Of a stretch of DNA of 64,000 bases, positions 16,126 to 26,081 are shown one piece after another. The position numbers and the translations under genes are program-made. This DNA comes from Methanomicrobia archaeon (GTDB taxonomy: Archaea; Methanobacteriota_B; Thermococci; Methanofastidiosales; NM3): contig JAUVXU010000001.1 in assembly GCA_030603445.1 (NCBI GenBank), positions 62,001-126,000 on the forward strand, read 5' to 3'. The notes below the pieces were generated by a model. That model was not told the origin of the DNA, did not search any database, and saw only the letters and a program-made list of their open reading frames with translations. How positions within the stretch are numbered: the first letter of the stretch is position 1; each line of letters opens with the position of its first letter.

Positions 16126-17517
16126 ATGAAACGCCAATCTAATGCTATTGTTGCATCTTTTTTTATCCTTGCTATTATTGGATTATCAGTATTCTCTGGT
16201 TGTATAAATGGCGATATAAACATCACGTCCGAGCCAAAAGTTGTGGATTCGGATGGCGACGGCATTCAGGATGTCTACGATAAGTGCCCATTTATCTATG
16301 GCCCCATATCAAACGATGGTTGTCCTGTTGAGGACTTGGATACCCCAGACTTGGATACCCCACCTCCAACTACCACAGTTGCACCCACCACACAGCCACC
16401 AACGACCACTTCTCCCCCAACATCGCCACCGGCATCAACCCTTCCACCAACAACAGCTCCTCCAACACCCCTCCCTTCCCTAAAAAATTCTGATTGGCCG
16501 ATGAGGGGATATGATATTGAAGCTACGGGATACACTCAAAGTTCTGGCATAGTAGTTCAGGCAACACAATGGACTTATCCTCTACTAAACTATGTTTCCT
16601 CCGTTCCTTCAGTAGGGTATGGGAACGTGTATGTGGGGGACGTGGACGGGAATTTTTACTGCATGGACCAGACAACCGGGGGGCTTAAGTGGACATACAA
16701 GGCGCGAGATCAGATTATTTCCACACCAGCACTTTACAAGGGAAAAGTGTACTTTGGTTCTTACGATAGATATGTTTATTGTTTGGATGCCGTTACTGGC
16801 GATCTTGTCTGGAAATACAGGACGGGGGATGCTGTGTATTCCTCTGCATTCGTGTACAGGGATAAGGCATATATAGGGTCATGGGACGGAAAGATGTATT
16901 GCTTTGATGCAGGTACGGGCGAAGTTATATGGGATTTTGACACAGGTGCCCTTATACTATCCTCACCTTCCTATTCCAATGGCAGCGTTGTGTTTGGAAA
17001 CGATAATGGAAATATGTACTGCCTTAATTATCTTGACGGATCCCTTATATGGGCAACGAATATACCCCATTGCACGATATATGCTACCCCCGCCATTTAT
17101 GAAGAAAGGATATTTATCACAATGTCATCGCGCGACGTTATTTGTCTGGATGAAAAAACAGGAAATCAATTGTGGACATATACTACAAAAGATATCATTC
17201 ATACCTCTGTGGCAGTTCATGACGGCATGGTCTATGCAACATCATTCGATTCTTTTATATACTGTCTAGATGCTTATTCTGGCACACTGTTGTGGCTGCA
17301 TAAGACATCAGATACCGCTTCCACCCCAACAATTTCCAATGGGGTTGTGTATTTGTTGGAAAGTGACGGTCTTGTTTGCTTGAATGCAACAACAGGGATG
17401 GCGGAGTCCAGGTATCCTGCGTCCGGATTCAAGGGGTTATCAGCGATACTAGCAGATTCCCTTCTTTACTTCACTTCGGGAAATACGTTGTACTGCCTTG
17501 GGTATATCACAAATTAG
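16126..17517 (+). CDS. Surface lipoprotein: calcium-binding repeat, Pro/Thr stalk, PQQ-type beta-propeller
   Basis: 463 residues. The signal peptide ends in a lipobox (FSGC at about 22-25), so the mature protein is anchored outside the membrane. Next is a thrombospondin-3-like calcium loop, DSDGDGIQDVYDKCP, then a Pro/Thr-rich stalk (about 70-120) that could be glycosylated. From about 125 to the end there are seven or eight repeats with GxVYxGxxDGxxYCLD and TGxxxWxY, the PQQ-like (BamB-like) propeller pattern. The propeller probably binds proteins or a ligand; PQQ itself is not implied. A TATA-like TTTAATATATAGG at about 16094-16106 implies a short leader. Confidence 0.85.
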   Translation: MKRQSNAIVASFFILAIIGLSVFSGCINGDINITSEPKVVDSDGDGIQDVYDKCPFIYGPISNDGCPVEDLDTPDLDTPPPTTTVAPTTQPPTTTSPPTSPPASTLPPTTAPPTPLPSLKNSDWPMRGYDIEATGYTQSSGIVVQATQWTYPLLNYVSSVPSVGYGNVYVGDVDGNFYCMDQTTGGLKWTYKARDQIISTPALYKGKVYFGSYDRYVYCLDAVTGDLVWKYRTGDAVYSSAFVYRDKAYIGSWDGKMYCFDAGTGEVIWDFDTGALILSSPSYSNGSVVFGNDNGNMYCLNYLDGSLIWATNIPHCTIYATPAIYEERIFITMSSRDVICLDEKTGNQLWTYTTKDIIHTSVAVHDGMVYATSFDSFIYCLDAYSGTLLWLHKTSDTASTPTISNGVVYLLESDGLVCLNATTGMAESRYPASGFKGLSAILADSLLYFTSGNTLYCLGYITN

Positions 17518-17726
17518 GTATATTTTTGCGTCATGTTTTCAGTGACCCATATTTTAATAGTCTTATTTATGTATGTGATTTGATTATAGAATTATCCATT
17601 CAGTCATCCTCTTTATTGAAAAGAATATTAATCATAATTCTCTATATATTAACATATTTAAAGTCTATTTTTGTATCAAGTTTCTAAAGACAAAAGTGTT
17701 TAATACACTATAGTCTTAGTGGATGC

Positions 17727-18203
17727 ATGGAGTCGGTAATCGTATCTATTGAAAAGGAAGCCGGTGTGGAGTGTATCATCGGCCAGGGGAATTTTTCAAT
17801 ATTCACTGTGGATAATTTAGCAACAACCCTAAAGACGTCTGTTCCATCCATTTCATTTGGGCTCTCGATGAACGAGGCTAAACCCAAGCTGGTGCGCGTG
17901 GAAGGAAATGATAAAGTGCTCAAGGCAGCAAGCGCCAAGGCTTGCCTGGAAATTGGTGCCGGACACGTATTTGTCATAATGATGAAGGGGACATTTCCAA
18001 TAAACGTTCTAAATGCCATTAAAGCGCATCCTGCAGTATGTACAATTTACGGTGCATCGGAAAATCCATTGGAAGTTGTAGTTGGGATAACTGAGTTAGG
18101 GAGATGCGTACTAGGCATCGTTGATGGCTTTGCTGCCACTTCTATCGAGAGCGAGAAACAAAAGAAGGAACGAAAGGATTTGCTGGCAATGATTGGTTAT
18201 TAA
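17727..18203 (+). CDS. Adenosine-specific kinase (COG1839) family protein
   Basis: 158 residues with the family signatures SFGLSMNEAKPKLVRVEGND, IGAGHVFVIMM, FPINVLNAIK, VCTIYGASENPLEVVV and GVLGIVDG-like VLGIVDGF. Members bind adenosine and have been described as adenosine kinases in archaea; the biological role is poorly established. The start ATG at 17727 follows GGATG. It stands alone between the PQQ lipoprotein and iorA, with AT-rich spacers on both sides. Confidence 0.85.
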   Translation: MESVIVSIEKEAGVECIIGQGNFSIFTVDNLATTLKTSVPSISFGLSMNEAKPKLVRVEGNDKVLKAASAKACLEIGAGHVFVIMMKGTFPINVLNAIKAHPAVCTIYGASENPLEVVVGITELGRCVLGIVDGFAATSIESEKQKKERKDLLAMIGY

Positions 18204-18283
18204 TAAATATTGTTCACATTCCTCAAGGAAAGCTTTATCAAAAGGTTTATATTTTTTTGAAAATAACATTTTAAGGTGTTTTA

Positions 18284-20080
18284 ATGAAGTTACTTATGAT
18301 GGGCAACGAGGCCATTGGACGCGGTGCAATAGAAGCTGGCGCAAGCGTTGTTTGTGCCTATCCAGGAACACCCTCTTCGGAGATACCTGCGTATGTGGCG
18401 CATCATGCTCACAATCACGGGATGTATGTTGAGTATTCCACCAACGAGAAGGTAGCACTTGAGGTAGCTATAGGTACTAGCTGGTCTGGGTTGAGGGCGA
18501 TGGTGACCATGAAGCATGTAGGTGTGAACGTAGCTTCTGATGCACTTTTGTCTTTGACGTATACAGGCGTTGAAGGCGGTCTTGTTCTGGTGTCAGCTGA
18601 CGATCCTACCTGTCACTCATCACAAAACGAGCAGGACAGCCGATATTATGCATTGTTGGCAAACATCCCTGCTATGGAACCATCATCACCACAGGAAGCA
18701 TTGGAGATGACCAAGGTTGCGTTTGATATATCAGAGGATATAGGGCTCCCAATAATGATGCGCCCAACAACTCGTTTGTGTCATTGCAGGGCGGATGTTG
18801 CCATAGGTGTGATACGTGAGAAGAACGATGGACCAGATTTCAAGAGGGATATTAGTCACAAGGTAACGATACCCTCACACGCACGCCTCTTACATCCCGA
18901 ACTTCTAGAAAAGATAGAGAAGACGAGGGAACTATTTGAAAATAGTCAGTTCAATTGGATCGAAGGAAAAGGAAAGCTTGGCGTCATAGGTTCTGGCATT
19001 GCATACACCTACGTTGTCGAGGCTGCTGCTTTACTCAAAGCTGAAGTGTCAATTCTAAAACTTGGAACTCTGCACCCCCTTCCTAAAGGTGTATTACTTG
19101 ACTTCTTACGCGACAAGGACATAGTCGTAGTTGTAGAGGAGATGGAACCAATAGTTGAGCAATATGTGAAAGAGATTGCTTACGACAATGGGTTAACATT
19201 AAAAATAAGAGGAAAAGACGTTATACCAAAGGTAGGAGAACTGAATACCAAAATTGTCCGAAATGGACTTTCTGAAGCATTTTCGTACGCATATGAAGAA
19301 ACTATGGCATGTGGAGTACCAGAAAATACCTTATTACCACCACGCCCGCCCACACTGTGTCCAGGATGCCCCCACAGGGCCACGTTTTACTGTATCAACA
19401 AGATGGCAAAAAAGTCTATAAAGACCAGCGATATAGGGTGTTATACTCTAGGTGTAGTCCCGCCATTATCTGCTGTTGACACGACATTATGTATGGGAGC
19501 AAGCATAGGTATCGCTTGTGGTCTTTCCGCTGCAGGAAATGAAAAGATAATAGCCACGATAGGCGACTCTACATTTTTCCATACGGGAATGCCAGGATTA
19601 GTGAATGCAGTATATAATAATCATAATATACTAATGGTCATCCTTGATAACAGGACAACTGCCATGACAGGCCATCAACCCCATCCAGGAACAGGCAAAA
19701 CTGCCATGGGTGAGCGCGTGCCAATAATAGATATAAGGAAGATATGCGAAGCGGTCGGTGCATATACCCAAGAGGTAGACCCGTTCGACCTCAAAGACAC
19801 CATAGAATGCATGAAGCGCGCATTTGAGCATGAAGGCGCATCTGTGATAATTTCGAAGCGTCCATGTACTTTGCTATTAGGCCCTATCGAACGAGAGGCA
19901 GAGAATTTTGAGGTGGACAAAGATACGTGCAATGGATGCAAACTATGCATAAAACAGCTTGGCTGTCCTGCGCTTTTGTTTGAAGAAGAGAGTAAAAAGG
20001 CGGAGATAGACAATCTATTGTGCACGAACTGTGGCGTTTGTGCACAAGTGTGTCCGTTCGATGCTATAAGGAGTAAGTGA
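18284..20080 (+). CDS. iorA: Indolepyruvate:ferredoxin oxidoreductase alpha subunit
   Basis: 598 residues. It oxidatively decarboxylates arylpyruvates from aromatic amino acids to aryl-CoA and reduces ferredoxin. The N-terminal pyrimidine-binding domain starts GNEAIGRGAIEAGASVVCAYPGTPSSE. The TPP-binding domain includes TLCPGCPHR and GDSTFFHTGMPGL. A C-terminal two-cluster ferredoxin domain spans about 549-598 (CNGCKLCIKQLGCP, CTNCGVCAQVCP). AAGGTG lies five bases before the ATG, with TATA-like GGTTTATATTTTT at 18245-18257. The beta subunit gene iorB, often adjacent, is not in this window. The four-OB RPA follows after four bases. Confidence 0.95.
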   Translation: MKLLMMGNEAIGRGAIEAGASVVCAYPGTPSSEIPAYVAHHAHNHGMYVEYSTNEKVALEVAIGTSWSGLRAMVTMKHVGVNVASDALLSLTYTGVEGGLVLVSADDPTCHSSQNEQDSRYYALLANIPAMEPSSPQEALEMTKVAFDISEDIGLPIMMRPTTRLCHCRADVAIGVIREKNDGPDFKRDISHKVTIPSHARLLHPELLEKIEKTRELFENSQFNWIEGKGKLGVIGSGIAYTYVVEAAALLKAEVSILKLGTLHPLPKGVLLDFLRDKDIVVVVEEMEPIVEQYVKEIAYDNGLTLKIRGKDVIPKVGELNTKIVRNGLSEAFSYAYEETMACGVPENTLLPPRPPTLCPGCPHRATFYCINKMAKKSIKTSDIGCYTLGVVPPLSAVDTTLCMGASIGIACGLSAAGNEKIIATIGDSTFFHTGMPGLVNAVYNNHNILMVILDNRTTAMTGHQPHPGTGKTAMGERVPIIDIRKICEAVGAYTQEVDPFDLKDTIECMKRAFEHEGASVIISKRPCTLLLGPIEREAENFEVDKDTCNGCKLCIKQLGCPALLFEEESKKAEIDNLLCTNCGVCAQVCPFDAIRSK

Positions 20081-20084
20081 TATT

Positions 20085-21761
20085 ATGTCAGAGGATTTCG
20101 AGCGATTCAAGGGGAAGATATCTAAAGAGGATTTCGAGTGCAGAGTAGCTGAGAAGATAAAGGAATTTCAAGGACTACTGACCAAGGAAGGCGCAATATC
20201 TATTATAGCATCAGAGCTTGGAGTTGAACAAGCGCAACCAGCAGATATATCGATTAAAGTGAGCGACATTGTAGAAGGCATGACAAACATAGATATTGTT
20301 GGGCGCGTGACACGAATATCCTCTGTTAAAGAATTTATACGAAAGACAACAGGAGACACAGGAAAGGTTCTTAGTTTTGTATTGGCAGATGAAACTGATT
20401 CTATACGCGTTGTCTTGTGGGATGATATTGCAGATAGCGCACGCATGTTTAGTGTTGGTGATGTGGTAAGGGTAACTGGCGGTTTCGCTAAGAAAGGTTT
20501 CAACGATTATTTGGAGATATCCCTCTCAAGGAGAGGAAAAGTGCGTGCATCCACAGCAGAGGTAGATATACCGGTGGTAAATTTTGAGCGTGTTGATATT
20601 GGCGATTTGTCGGAGGCCATGGCAAACATCATGTTGGTTGGGGTAGTTGCAGGAATCTCGGATGTTAAAGAACATGAGCGCAATGGCAGGACGTTTAAAG
20701 TATGTTCGATGTATCTTAAAGATAACACAGGGCAAACACGCATTTCGTTGTGGAACAATCACGCGGAACTTACTAGAAATTTTTCTATTGGGGATATTAT
20801 ACAGCTAAAAGGTTGTTATACCAAGGCAGGATTCAATGGCATAGAGGTCCAAACAAATTCGTATACAGAGATCGAGACAAATCCTGTCATTGAGGGTCTT
20901 GCTCTACCGACAATAGATCATGAGCTGCAGCTGGCAGATATTACGTCAGACCACCAGTTCTTTACTGTCAGAGGAACAATAAAACAAGTTTTTGAAAAAC
21001 GAACATTCGCACGTGATGATGGTACCCAAAGTTCAGTAGGGACCATGGAGATACAAGACGAGTCAGGCACGTGTAAGGTAGCGCTGTGGGAGGATAAGGC
21101 AGATCTTGTCACATTACTGGCGCCAGGGACTTGCATCACGATAGAAGGATGCAAAGCACGCGAAGGCCTCGATGGAGTAGAAATTAGTGTTGGAAGATCC
21201 GGAAGGGTGGTGCCGCACCTGCCTGATACACTTGACGTAGGCTTGATGCCAGAAGGCTTGGCAAGGATAATCGAAATAAAGGATGGGACCATCAAGGCGA
21301 TTAGCAAAGAATCTCAGTTCCTTATAAAAACAGAGTCCCAGGACTTTAAGGCAGGAGACCTGATAATTTATAAGGGGCGCCTGGAAGGAGATATTGTAGT
21401 AGCAGATTCTGTACATGCAGCTTCAGACGACTATCCAACTATTGATGATCTTCTTTCGCCCCCATATAAATTTATAAAGGATATTCAATGCGACGAGGTC
21501 GTAAGGCTACAGGGCATAGTTCGTTCTGTGGCAAAGATCAAAGACCACACGCTACTTCATCTTGACGATGGAAGCGGGAACATCACAGGGTATATAAAAG
21601 ACAATGGAGTTGCTGCAGGGAGTGAGTACTTTTTTGTTGCTAGGATATTCAATAATGGATTTGGGCCCGAATTTGTCTCACACACCAGTGGACCAGTAGA
21701 TATGGAGAAGGAAGCATACCAGTTATTAGAACTTATAGGTGAGGAAGGTAAAGATGAGTGA
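20085..21761 (+). CDS. Single-chain RPA with four OB folds
   Basis: 558 residues, a second single-stranded-DNA-binding protein distinct from the rpa41/14/32 set. After an N-terminal helical segment, four OB folds are readable: [13 protein letters not shown] (about 65-150), [13 protein letters not shown] (about 180-265), [12 protein letters not shown] (about 285-370) and [11 protein letters not shown] (about 470-530). Each of the first three has the RPA-type xVxLWDD/WNN/WED strand. No zinc finger is seen. It starts four bases after iorA and its last eight bases overlap the radA start, which suggests a recombination role. Confidence 0.88.
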   Translation: MSEDFERFKGKISKEDFECRVAEKIKEFQGLLTKEGAISIIASELGVEQAQPADISIKVSDIVEGMTNIDIVGRVTRISSVKEFIRKTTGDTGKVLSFVLADETDSIRVVLWDDIADSARMFSVGDVVRVTGGFAKKGFNDYLEISLSRRGKVRASTAEVDIPVVNFERVDIGDLSEAMANIMLVGVVAGISDVKEHERNGRTFKVCSMYLKDNTGQTRISLWNNHAELTRNFSIGDIIQLKGCYTKAGFNGIEVQTNSYTEIETNPVIEGLALPTIDHELQLADITSDHQFFTVRGTIKQVFEKRTFARDDGTQSSVGTMEIQDESGTCKVALWEDKADLVTLLAPGTCITIEGCKAREGLDGVEISVGRSGRVVPHLPDTLDVGLMPEGLARIIEIKDGTIKAISKESQFLIKTESQDFKAGDLIIYKGRLEGDIVVADSVHAASDDYPTIDDLLSPPYKFIKDIQCDEVVRLQGIVRSVAKIKDHTLLHLDDGSGNITGYIKDNGVAAGSEYFFVARIFNNGFGPEFVSHTSGPVDMEKEAYQLLELIGEEGKDE

Positions 21762-22704
21762 TATTATAAAAGAGATTGAGGACCTGCCTGGAGTAGGACC
21801 TATAACAGCCGAAAAGTTACGGGGCGGAGGATTTTCAACTTTGGAGGCTATAGCAGTGTCATCTCCCCTTGAGCTTCATGAGATAGCCGATATAACGGAA
21901 GCCACTGCAGCAAAAGTGATTTTGGCAGCACGAAATGCTGCAGATGTAGGGGGATTTATCTCTGGTGAGGAATTATATGAGCGAAGACAGACCATAGGCC
22001 GGATAACCTCTGGCAGCAGTCGCCTCGATGAGCTTATTGGCGGGGGTTTTGAGACACAGGCCATAATAGAGGCTTTTGGTGAGTTTGGAAGTGGCAAATC
22101 TCAAATTGCGCACCAGCTTATAGCGGCCGTACAGCTGCCAATTGAGAAGGGTGGGCTTGATTCGGGCGCTGTTTATATAGATACTGAAAACACATTTCGC
22201 CCAGAGCGCACAATGTCTATAGCAAAACATTTGGGCCAGGACCCACATGAGGCGTTACGAAATATTCATGTTGCCCGAGCCTTCAATTCAAGCCACCAGA
22301 TACTCCTTGCAGAGCGTGCTGAGGAAATCTTCGAGAAAGGAGACGCGCGGCTACTTGTAGTTGACTCTCTAACAGCGATGTTTAGAGCAGAGTATATTGG
22401 GCGGGGCACGCTTGCCGAAAGGCAACAAAAATTAGGGATGCATCTACGCCAACTACACAAGATTGCAAATGTATATGATGCATGCGTTTATGTTACAAAC
22501 CAGGTTTCAGCAAAACCAGATGCTTTCTTTGGGGATCCAACACGCCCTATTGGCGGCCATGTTCTTGGACATTCTGCAACACTTAGGCTTTATTTAAGAA
22601 AAAGTAAGCAAGGGCAGCGCATAGCAAGACTTGTAGACTCCCCGTCACTACCCGAGGGTGAGGCACTCTTCATGCTTACCGAAAACGGCATTGAGGATAA
22701 GTAG
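21754..22704 (+). CDS. radA: DNA recombinase RadA
   Basis: Archaeal RecA/Rad51 recombinase, about 316 residues. The N-terminal helix-hairpin-helix DNA-binding domain ([15 protein letters not shown]) covers about 1-60. Walker [10 protein letters not shown] is near residue 108 and Walker [16 protein letters not shown] near 205; the L2 loop [13 protein letters not shown] follows. The ATG at 21754 overlaps the stop of the upstream RPA gene and is preferred over an earlier GTG. No intein is present. Co-translation with the four-OB RPA fits presynaptic filament formation on RPA-coated DNA. Confidence 0.97.
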   Translation: MSDIIKEIEDLPGVGPITAEKLRGGGFSTLEAIAVSSPLELHEIADITEATAAKVILAARNAADVGGFISGEELYERRQTIGRITSGSSRLDELIGGGFETQAIIEAFGEFGSGKSQIAHQLIAAVQLPIEKGGLDSGAVYIDTENTFRPERTMSIAKHLGQDPHEALRNIHVARAFNSSHQILLAERAEEIFEKGDARLLVVDSLTAMFRAEYIGRGTLAERQQKLGMHLRQLHKIANVYDACVYVTNQVSAKPDAFFGDPTRPIGGHVLGHSATLRLYLRKSKQGQRIARLVDSPSLPEGEALFMLTENGIEDK

Positions 22705-22719
22705 AGCCCGGAAAATTGA

Positions 22720-22836
22720 GGGAATATATTTGGCACTGATATTATCGGTGCAAAGAACCATGGGCTTAAGGTAGTACTTACCATGACAGGAGTAGCAAGG
22801 CCACAAGACTTTGTAAGTAGTCAAGTCTTTGAATAA
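22720..22836 (+). pseudogene. Remnant of a HAD-IIA (NagD-like) phosphatase C terminus
   Basis: An open frame with no usable start, bounded by TGA at 22717 and TAA at 22834. It reads GTDIIGAKNHGLKVVLT then TGVARPQDF. This closely matches the C-terminal TDIxGAxNxGxxxxLVLTGVxxxxD signature of HAD-IIA phosphatases such as phosphoglycolate phosphatase. The rest of the gene is missing. Most likely it is a decayed gene fragment left between radA and rnhB. Confidence 0.5.
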
Positions 22837-22856
22837 TATATTCTTGGGCGATCCAT

Positions 22857-23504
22857 ATGATAGGCATTGATGAGGCAGGGCGTGGAGCGGTATTGGGTCC
22901 ACTAGTTGTTGGGGCCGTCCAGGTAGCGGATGAACAACTGTTTTTAGATATGGGAGTTAGGGACTCAAAACAGCTTTCAAGAAAGAGGCGCGTAATTATC
23001 GATACGAAGATACGTGCTTGCTCGAAAGTTTCATTAACAAGCGTAAGCGCAAAGGAAATCGATACCTTCAGGCAACAAGTATCGCTAAACATTATAGAGG
23101 AGCGCCTATTCATTCAAGCATTAACTAGGCTTCCATGCAAAGGAGAGGTCGTATATATAGATAGCTTTGATACTGTGGAGGGAAGGATAGGAGACAAAGT
23201 GTCATCTAAAGTCGGAGGCGTAACCGTCTTTTCCAAACACAAGGCAGACGAGAATTATCCTTGCGTTGCAGCAGCATCAATAGTTGCAAAAGTGGCCCGG
23301 GATGCGGCTATAACAAATATTGATGAATTGGCAGTGAGAACATGGGGGTTGCATATAGGGAGCGGTTATCCAAGCGACCCGACAACATGTGCATTTTTGA
23401 GGCATATCGCAGATAAGGGGGAAAAGTTTCCGGGCTTTGTAAGACAGTCATGGAAAACTGTGCAGCGCTTGTCACAACTAACGCTTGATGCCTACAACAA
23501 ATGA
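22857..23504 (+). CDS. rnhB: Ribonuclease HII
   Basis: 215 residues. It removes ribonucleotides and RNA primers from DNA. Active-site motifs are GIDEAGRGAVLGP at the very N terminus, DSKQLS near residue 40, Asp in IDSFDT near 103, and AAASIVAKVARDAA near 140; HxGSGYPSDPTT follows. All four acidic residues are therefore present. An AATAATATATTC box at about 22832-22843 is a candidate promoter, giving a nearly leaderless message. The 3' end overlaps the fibrillarin gene on the other strand by 27 bases. Confidence 0.96.
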   Translation: MIGIDEAGRGAVLGPLVVGAVQVADEQLFLDMGVRDSKQLSRKRRVIIDTKIRACSKVSLTSVSAKEIDTFRQQVSLNIIEERLFIQALTRLPCKGEVVYIDSFDTVEGRIGDKVSSKVGGVTVFSKHKADENYPCVAAASIVAKVARDAAITNIDELAVRTWGLHIGSGYPSDPTTCAFLRHIADKGEKFPGFVRQSWKTVQRLSQLTLDAYNK

Positions 23505-24128
23505 ATGGTCCTTCTCATATTGCCCTATGTCTATTATCTCAACAATATCCACTGCCTGGCTTAGTGTTTCTATTTCTTTTTTGAACATCTCATTAGGGTC
23601 TTTTGTCACATCTATGCTGCGTGCCTTTATGCAAAGCATAATATGGCCGCCTTTCTTTAGGAAAGGGAGATTTCGCAACACTATCTCTGCCTGTTCAACC
23701 TGAGCAATGTCTTGGTATATGACATCGACCGTTTCTAATAAGGGGGCATATTCAATAGGTTGTTTCGCATCTGCGAGAATTGGCACTAGGTTGTTTCGCA
23801 TCTTGGCGTTGCCAATGAAGTCACGCATAGAGCGGGGTGAAAATTCTACACAGTATATCATCCCTTCTGAAACAATATCTGAAATATGGGACACTGTGGT
23901 GCCTGTTGCAGACCCCAAGTATAATACTTTGGATGAGGGTGTAAATGGAATTATTGTTAGCCCAAGCATGAGGGCAGAGGCGAGCTTTGATCGATTTGGA
24001 TTCCATGCTCTGTATTCTTCCTCATTATAGGTAACTAATTTTTCGCCGTAGACGCGAATACCAGGAACAAGATTTTTTGTCAGGAATCCTATGTCGTCAT
24101 AATATACGTTGCTAAACTTCTCTTTCAT
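23478..24128 (-). CDS. flpA: Fibrillarin, rRNA/tRNA 2'-O-methyltransferase
   Basis: 216 residues. Catalytic subunit of box C/D sRNPs, which methylate ribose 2'-OH at guide-selected sites. Seen: YRAWNPNRSKLASAL, the SAM-binding loop VLYLGSATGTTVSHISDI near residue 80, YCVEFSPRS, and IYQDIAQVEQ. The ATG overlaps the nop5 stop (ATGA), so both proteins are made together, as is typical of archaea. Confidence 0.97.
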   Translation of the reverse strand: MKEKFSNVYYDDIGFLTKNLVPGIRVYGEKLVTYNEEEYRAWNPNRSKLASALMLGLTIIPFTPSSKVLYLGSATGTTVSHISDIVSEGMIYCVEFSPRSMRDFIGNAKMRNNLVPILADAKQPIEYAPLLETVDVIYQDIAQVEQAEIVLRNLPFLKKGGHIMLCIKARSIDVTKDPNEMFKKEIETLSQAVDIVEIIDIGQYEKDHSFVVGIKR

Positions 24129-25228
24129 AGTTTTCTCCCTCTTCCCTTGTTCTTTTTCCTTGGAGGGTATTGATTCTTTTTCCTGATTTCATTAACTCGT
24201 GCTTCTAGTTTATCAATAAGACCCTGAGCCATCATCTCCCCAGAAAAATAGTCTATTCTCGCAGCTATGGAAAGCTCAGCTGCCATCGTACGCGCTATTT
24301 TCCCCCGTTGCCAGTATTTTGCATTGTGCACTAACGGATGTTGGAATATGATGCCGTGCTTTGGTGGCTTTGCCCCTGTTTTAAGATGCCTGAAAAGAGC
24401 CTTTTCTGCACCAAGCATCTGCATGGTAGAAGCTGGTTTTTTGGATAGATTCTTTAGTCCGCCTGCAAGCGCTATCAAGCGTGCAGTTATGAGCGGCCCC
24501 ACAAGGGCGGTCATGTTCGGTGCCACAGCACTGACACCTTCTTCAATATAAGATGTATAGGACTCACGTATTTTTCCAAGATCTACTACTTGTTTTGCAA
24601 GGCATTGTATGATATGCATATCTTTCCCAGAGATTTGCACCCCCATGCTAGTTTTTGCAGCAGCAGATATCCTATCATCTTTGAAGTCATCTCTCCATCC
24701 AATTTGTGCAATCATTGTACAGTACTGCACGTTGTCGCCAACAAGTTTTTCAAGTTCTGGAAAGTGAAGTCCATACCATTCGTTTAATCGTTCTGTGAAA
24801 AGATTGATGGTCTGATCTAATTCGTCAATGGCATTAATTGCTTGAGATATGGAAAGGTCTTTGGAGGATGCTGCAACCTTAAGTTGCTTTTCAACAAGCA
24901 GAAATGATACTTCGCGACGAAGCAGGCTCAACTCTTCTGAGCTAGTTTGGGTGTAAGCCATTATCTGGCTTTCTATCATGGAATAGTATGTTGTCCTTTC
25001 CTCAAGCGGCAGCTGCCTACAAGAAAGATGGTCCGCGATCGTTGGGTCGTCACATAGATTTATGTCCAGTTCTTCTAGCGTTTGTAAATCTGAGGGAAAA
25101 ATGCCTTGCCTCAACGACAATAACATCTCTGCTATGGTTGTAGCATTTTTCTCAAAAGGGATTACCTTTTCTACGGCCGCCTCGAAGTTAAGCAGAGCAA
25201 AACCCATGAGCGAAGTTATAAGTATCAT
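24125..25228 (-). CDS. nop5: Nop5/Nop56-type C/D box RNP protein
   Basis: About 367 residues. Scaffold of the C/D sRNP: the N-terminal domain binds fibrillarin, a central coiled coil dimerises, and the Nop domain binds L7Ae-RNA. The Nop domain is visible in the segments MTALVGPLITARLIALAG, LSKKPASTMQMLGAEKA and PPKHGIIFQHPLV. The tail is Lys/Arg-rich. The ATG at 25228 is preferred over a GTG three codons earlier. It overlaps flpA by four bases and is first in the pair. Confidence 0.95.
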   Translation of the reverse strand: MILITSLMGFALLNFEAAVEKVIPFEKNATTIAEMLLSLRQGIFPSDLQTLEELDINLCDDPTIADHLSCRQLPLEERTTYYSMIESQIMAYTQTSSEELSLLRREVSFLLVEKQLKVAASSKDLSISQAINAIDELDQTINLFTERLNEWYGLHFPELEKLVGDNVQYCTMIAQIGWRDDFKDDRISAAAKTSMGVQISGKDMHIIQCLAKQVVDLGKIRESYTSYIEEGVSAVAPNMTALVGPLITARLIALAGGLKNLSKKPASTMQMLGAEKALFRHLKTGAKPPKHGIIFQHPLVHNAKYWQRGKIARTMAAELSIAARIDYFSGEMMAQGLIDKLEARVNEIRKKNQYPPRKKNKGRGRKL

Positions 25229-25325
25229 TCGAATCACATTATAGTTACAAAAAACTATTTAAATAGCTATTGTTTTTGAAAAGACTTATAAAGCTATATT
25301 TATTAACTACTAAATAAGAGGGATC

Positions 25326-26072
25326 TTGTTGTCAAAACTTTCAATCTCACAAATATATTCATTATCTGGAAGCGTATATAAGGAGAATTTCTTCAAGCTA
25401 CTTTTACCAGCCATTATACCGACAATACTGCTCATTGGAGTTTCCCTTATATTTTATTTAACAACTCTCCCTACGCTTATGATCGATGATATATCCCAAT
25501 ACTATTCTTTTTCCACGTATCAGGCCTTGGAGAGGATACTTGGGACGTGGTATGATATATTTTTTGCATCACTCATAATATATGGAATTATGATGCTGTA
25601 TTCTATATCTTCAATCACGGGTGTTATTAGCGATGGGCTTGCATCCGGGTCGTTGTCGTTGGATAAAGGGGCCCGCAAAGGCAGACGAGGGTTTTTAAAT
25701 TCTGTGATACCTTTGTCAGTATTTGTTGTATTGGCATATTTTTTATTGATTAATTATGGCCGTTATTCTTTTGTAATAATATTTATTATCGCCTATTTTC
25801 TGAATTATGTGATATCTTCAAGTGTAGTTGATGGTGCGATATTTGGGAAAAATATTGCAATGAGCATATCAAAGGTTGTTAGGGCGCCAATATTCTCTAT
25901 GGTGGTGTTTACAGTGCCTTTGGCGTTGATATTATTTGTAGGAGGCGTGGCTTTTATGACGTCGTTATTATACGCCCCATCACTTATTTTTGTCATCACG
26001 CCATTTGTTATAATGTTTCTTATACCTTATGCGGCTATCGTAAATGCGGTTGCTTATCTCTCACTTAAATAG
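25326..26072 (+). CDS. Multi-pass membrane protein, unknown
   Basis: 248 residues with about six hydrophobic segments (roughly 27-47, 80-100, 125-145, 148-165, 190-215, 220-245). A Gly/Arg/Lys-rich cytoplasmic loop (KGARKGRRG) is near residue 115. The start is TTG at 25326 (a second TTG follows), with GAGGGA upstream. No family was recognised; the layout resembles archaeal integral membrane proteins of the DUF7847/glycerophosphodiester-associated type, but this is weak. Elp3 starts ten bases after its stop. Confidence 0.6.
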   Translation: MLSKLSISQIYSLSGSVYKENFFKLLLPAIIPTILLIGVSLIFYLTTLPTLMIDDISQYYSFSTYQALERILGTWYDIFFASLIIYGIMMLYSISSITGVISDGLASGSLSLDKGARKGRRGFLNSVIPLSVFVVLAYFLLINYGRYSFVIIFIIAYFLNYVISSSVVDGAIFGKNIAMSISKVVRAPIFSMVVFTVPLALILFVGGVAFMTSLLYAPSLIFVITPFVIMFLIPYAAIVNAVAYLSLK

Positions 26073-26081
26073 TTGAGCGCG

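Noticed and set aside
16362-16480. Repetitive ACC/CCA-rich DNA that might look like a repeat array
   Set aside because: It encodes the Pro/Thr stalk of the PQQ lipoprotein; there are no spacers, so it is not CRISPR.
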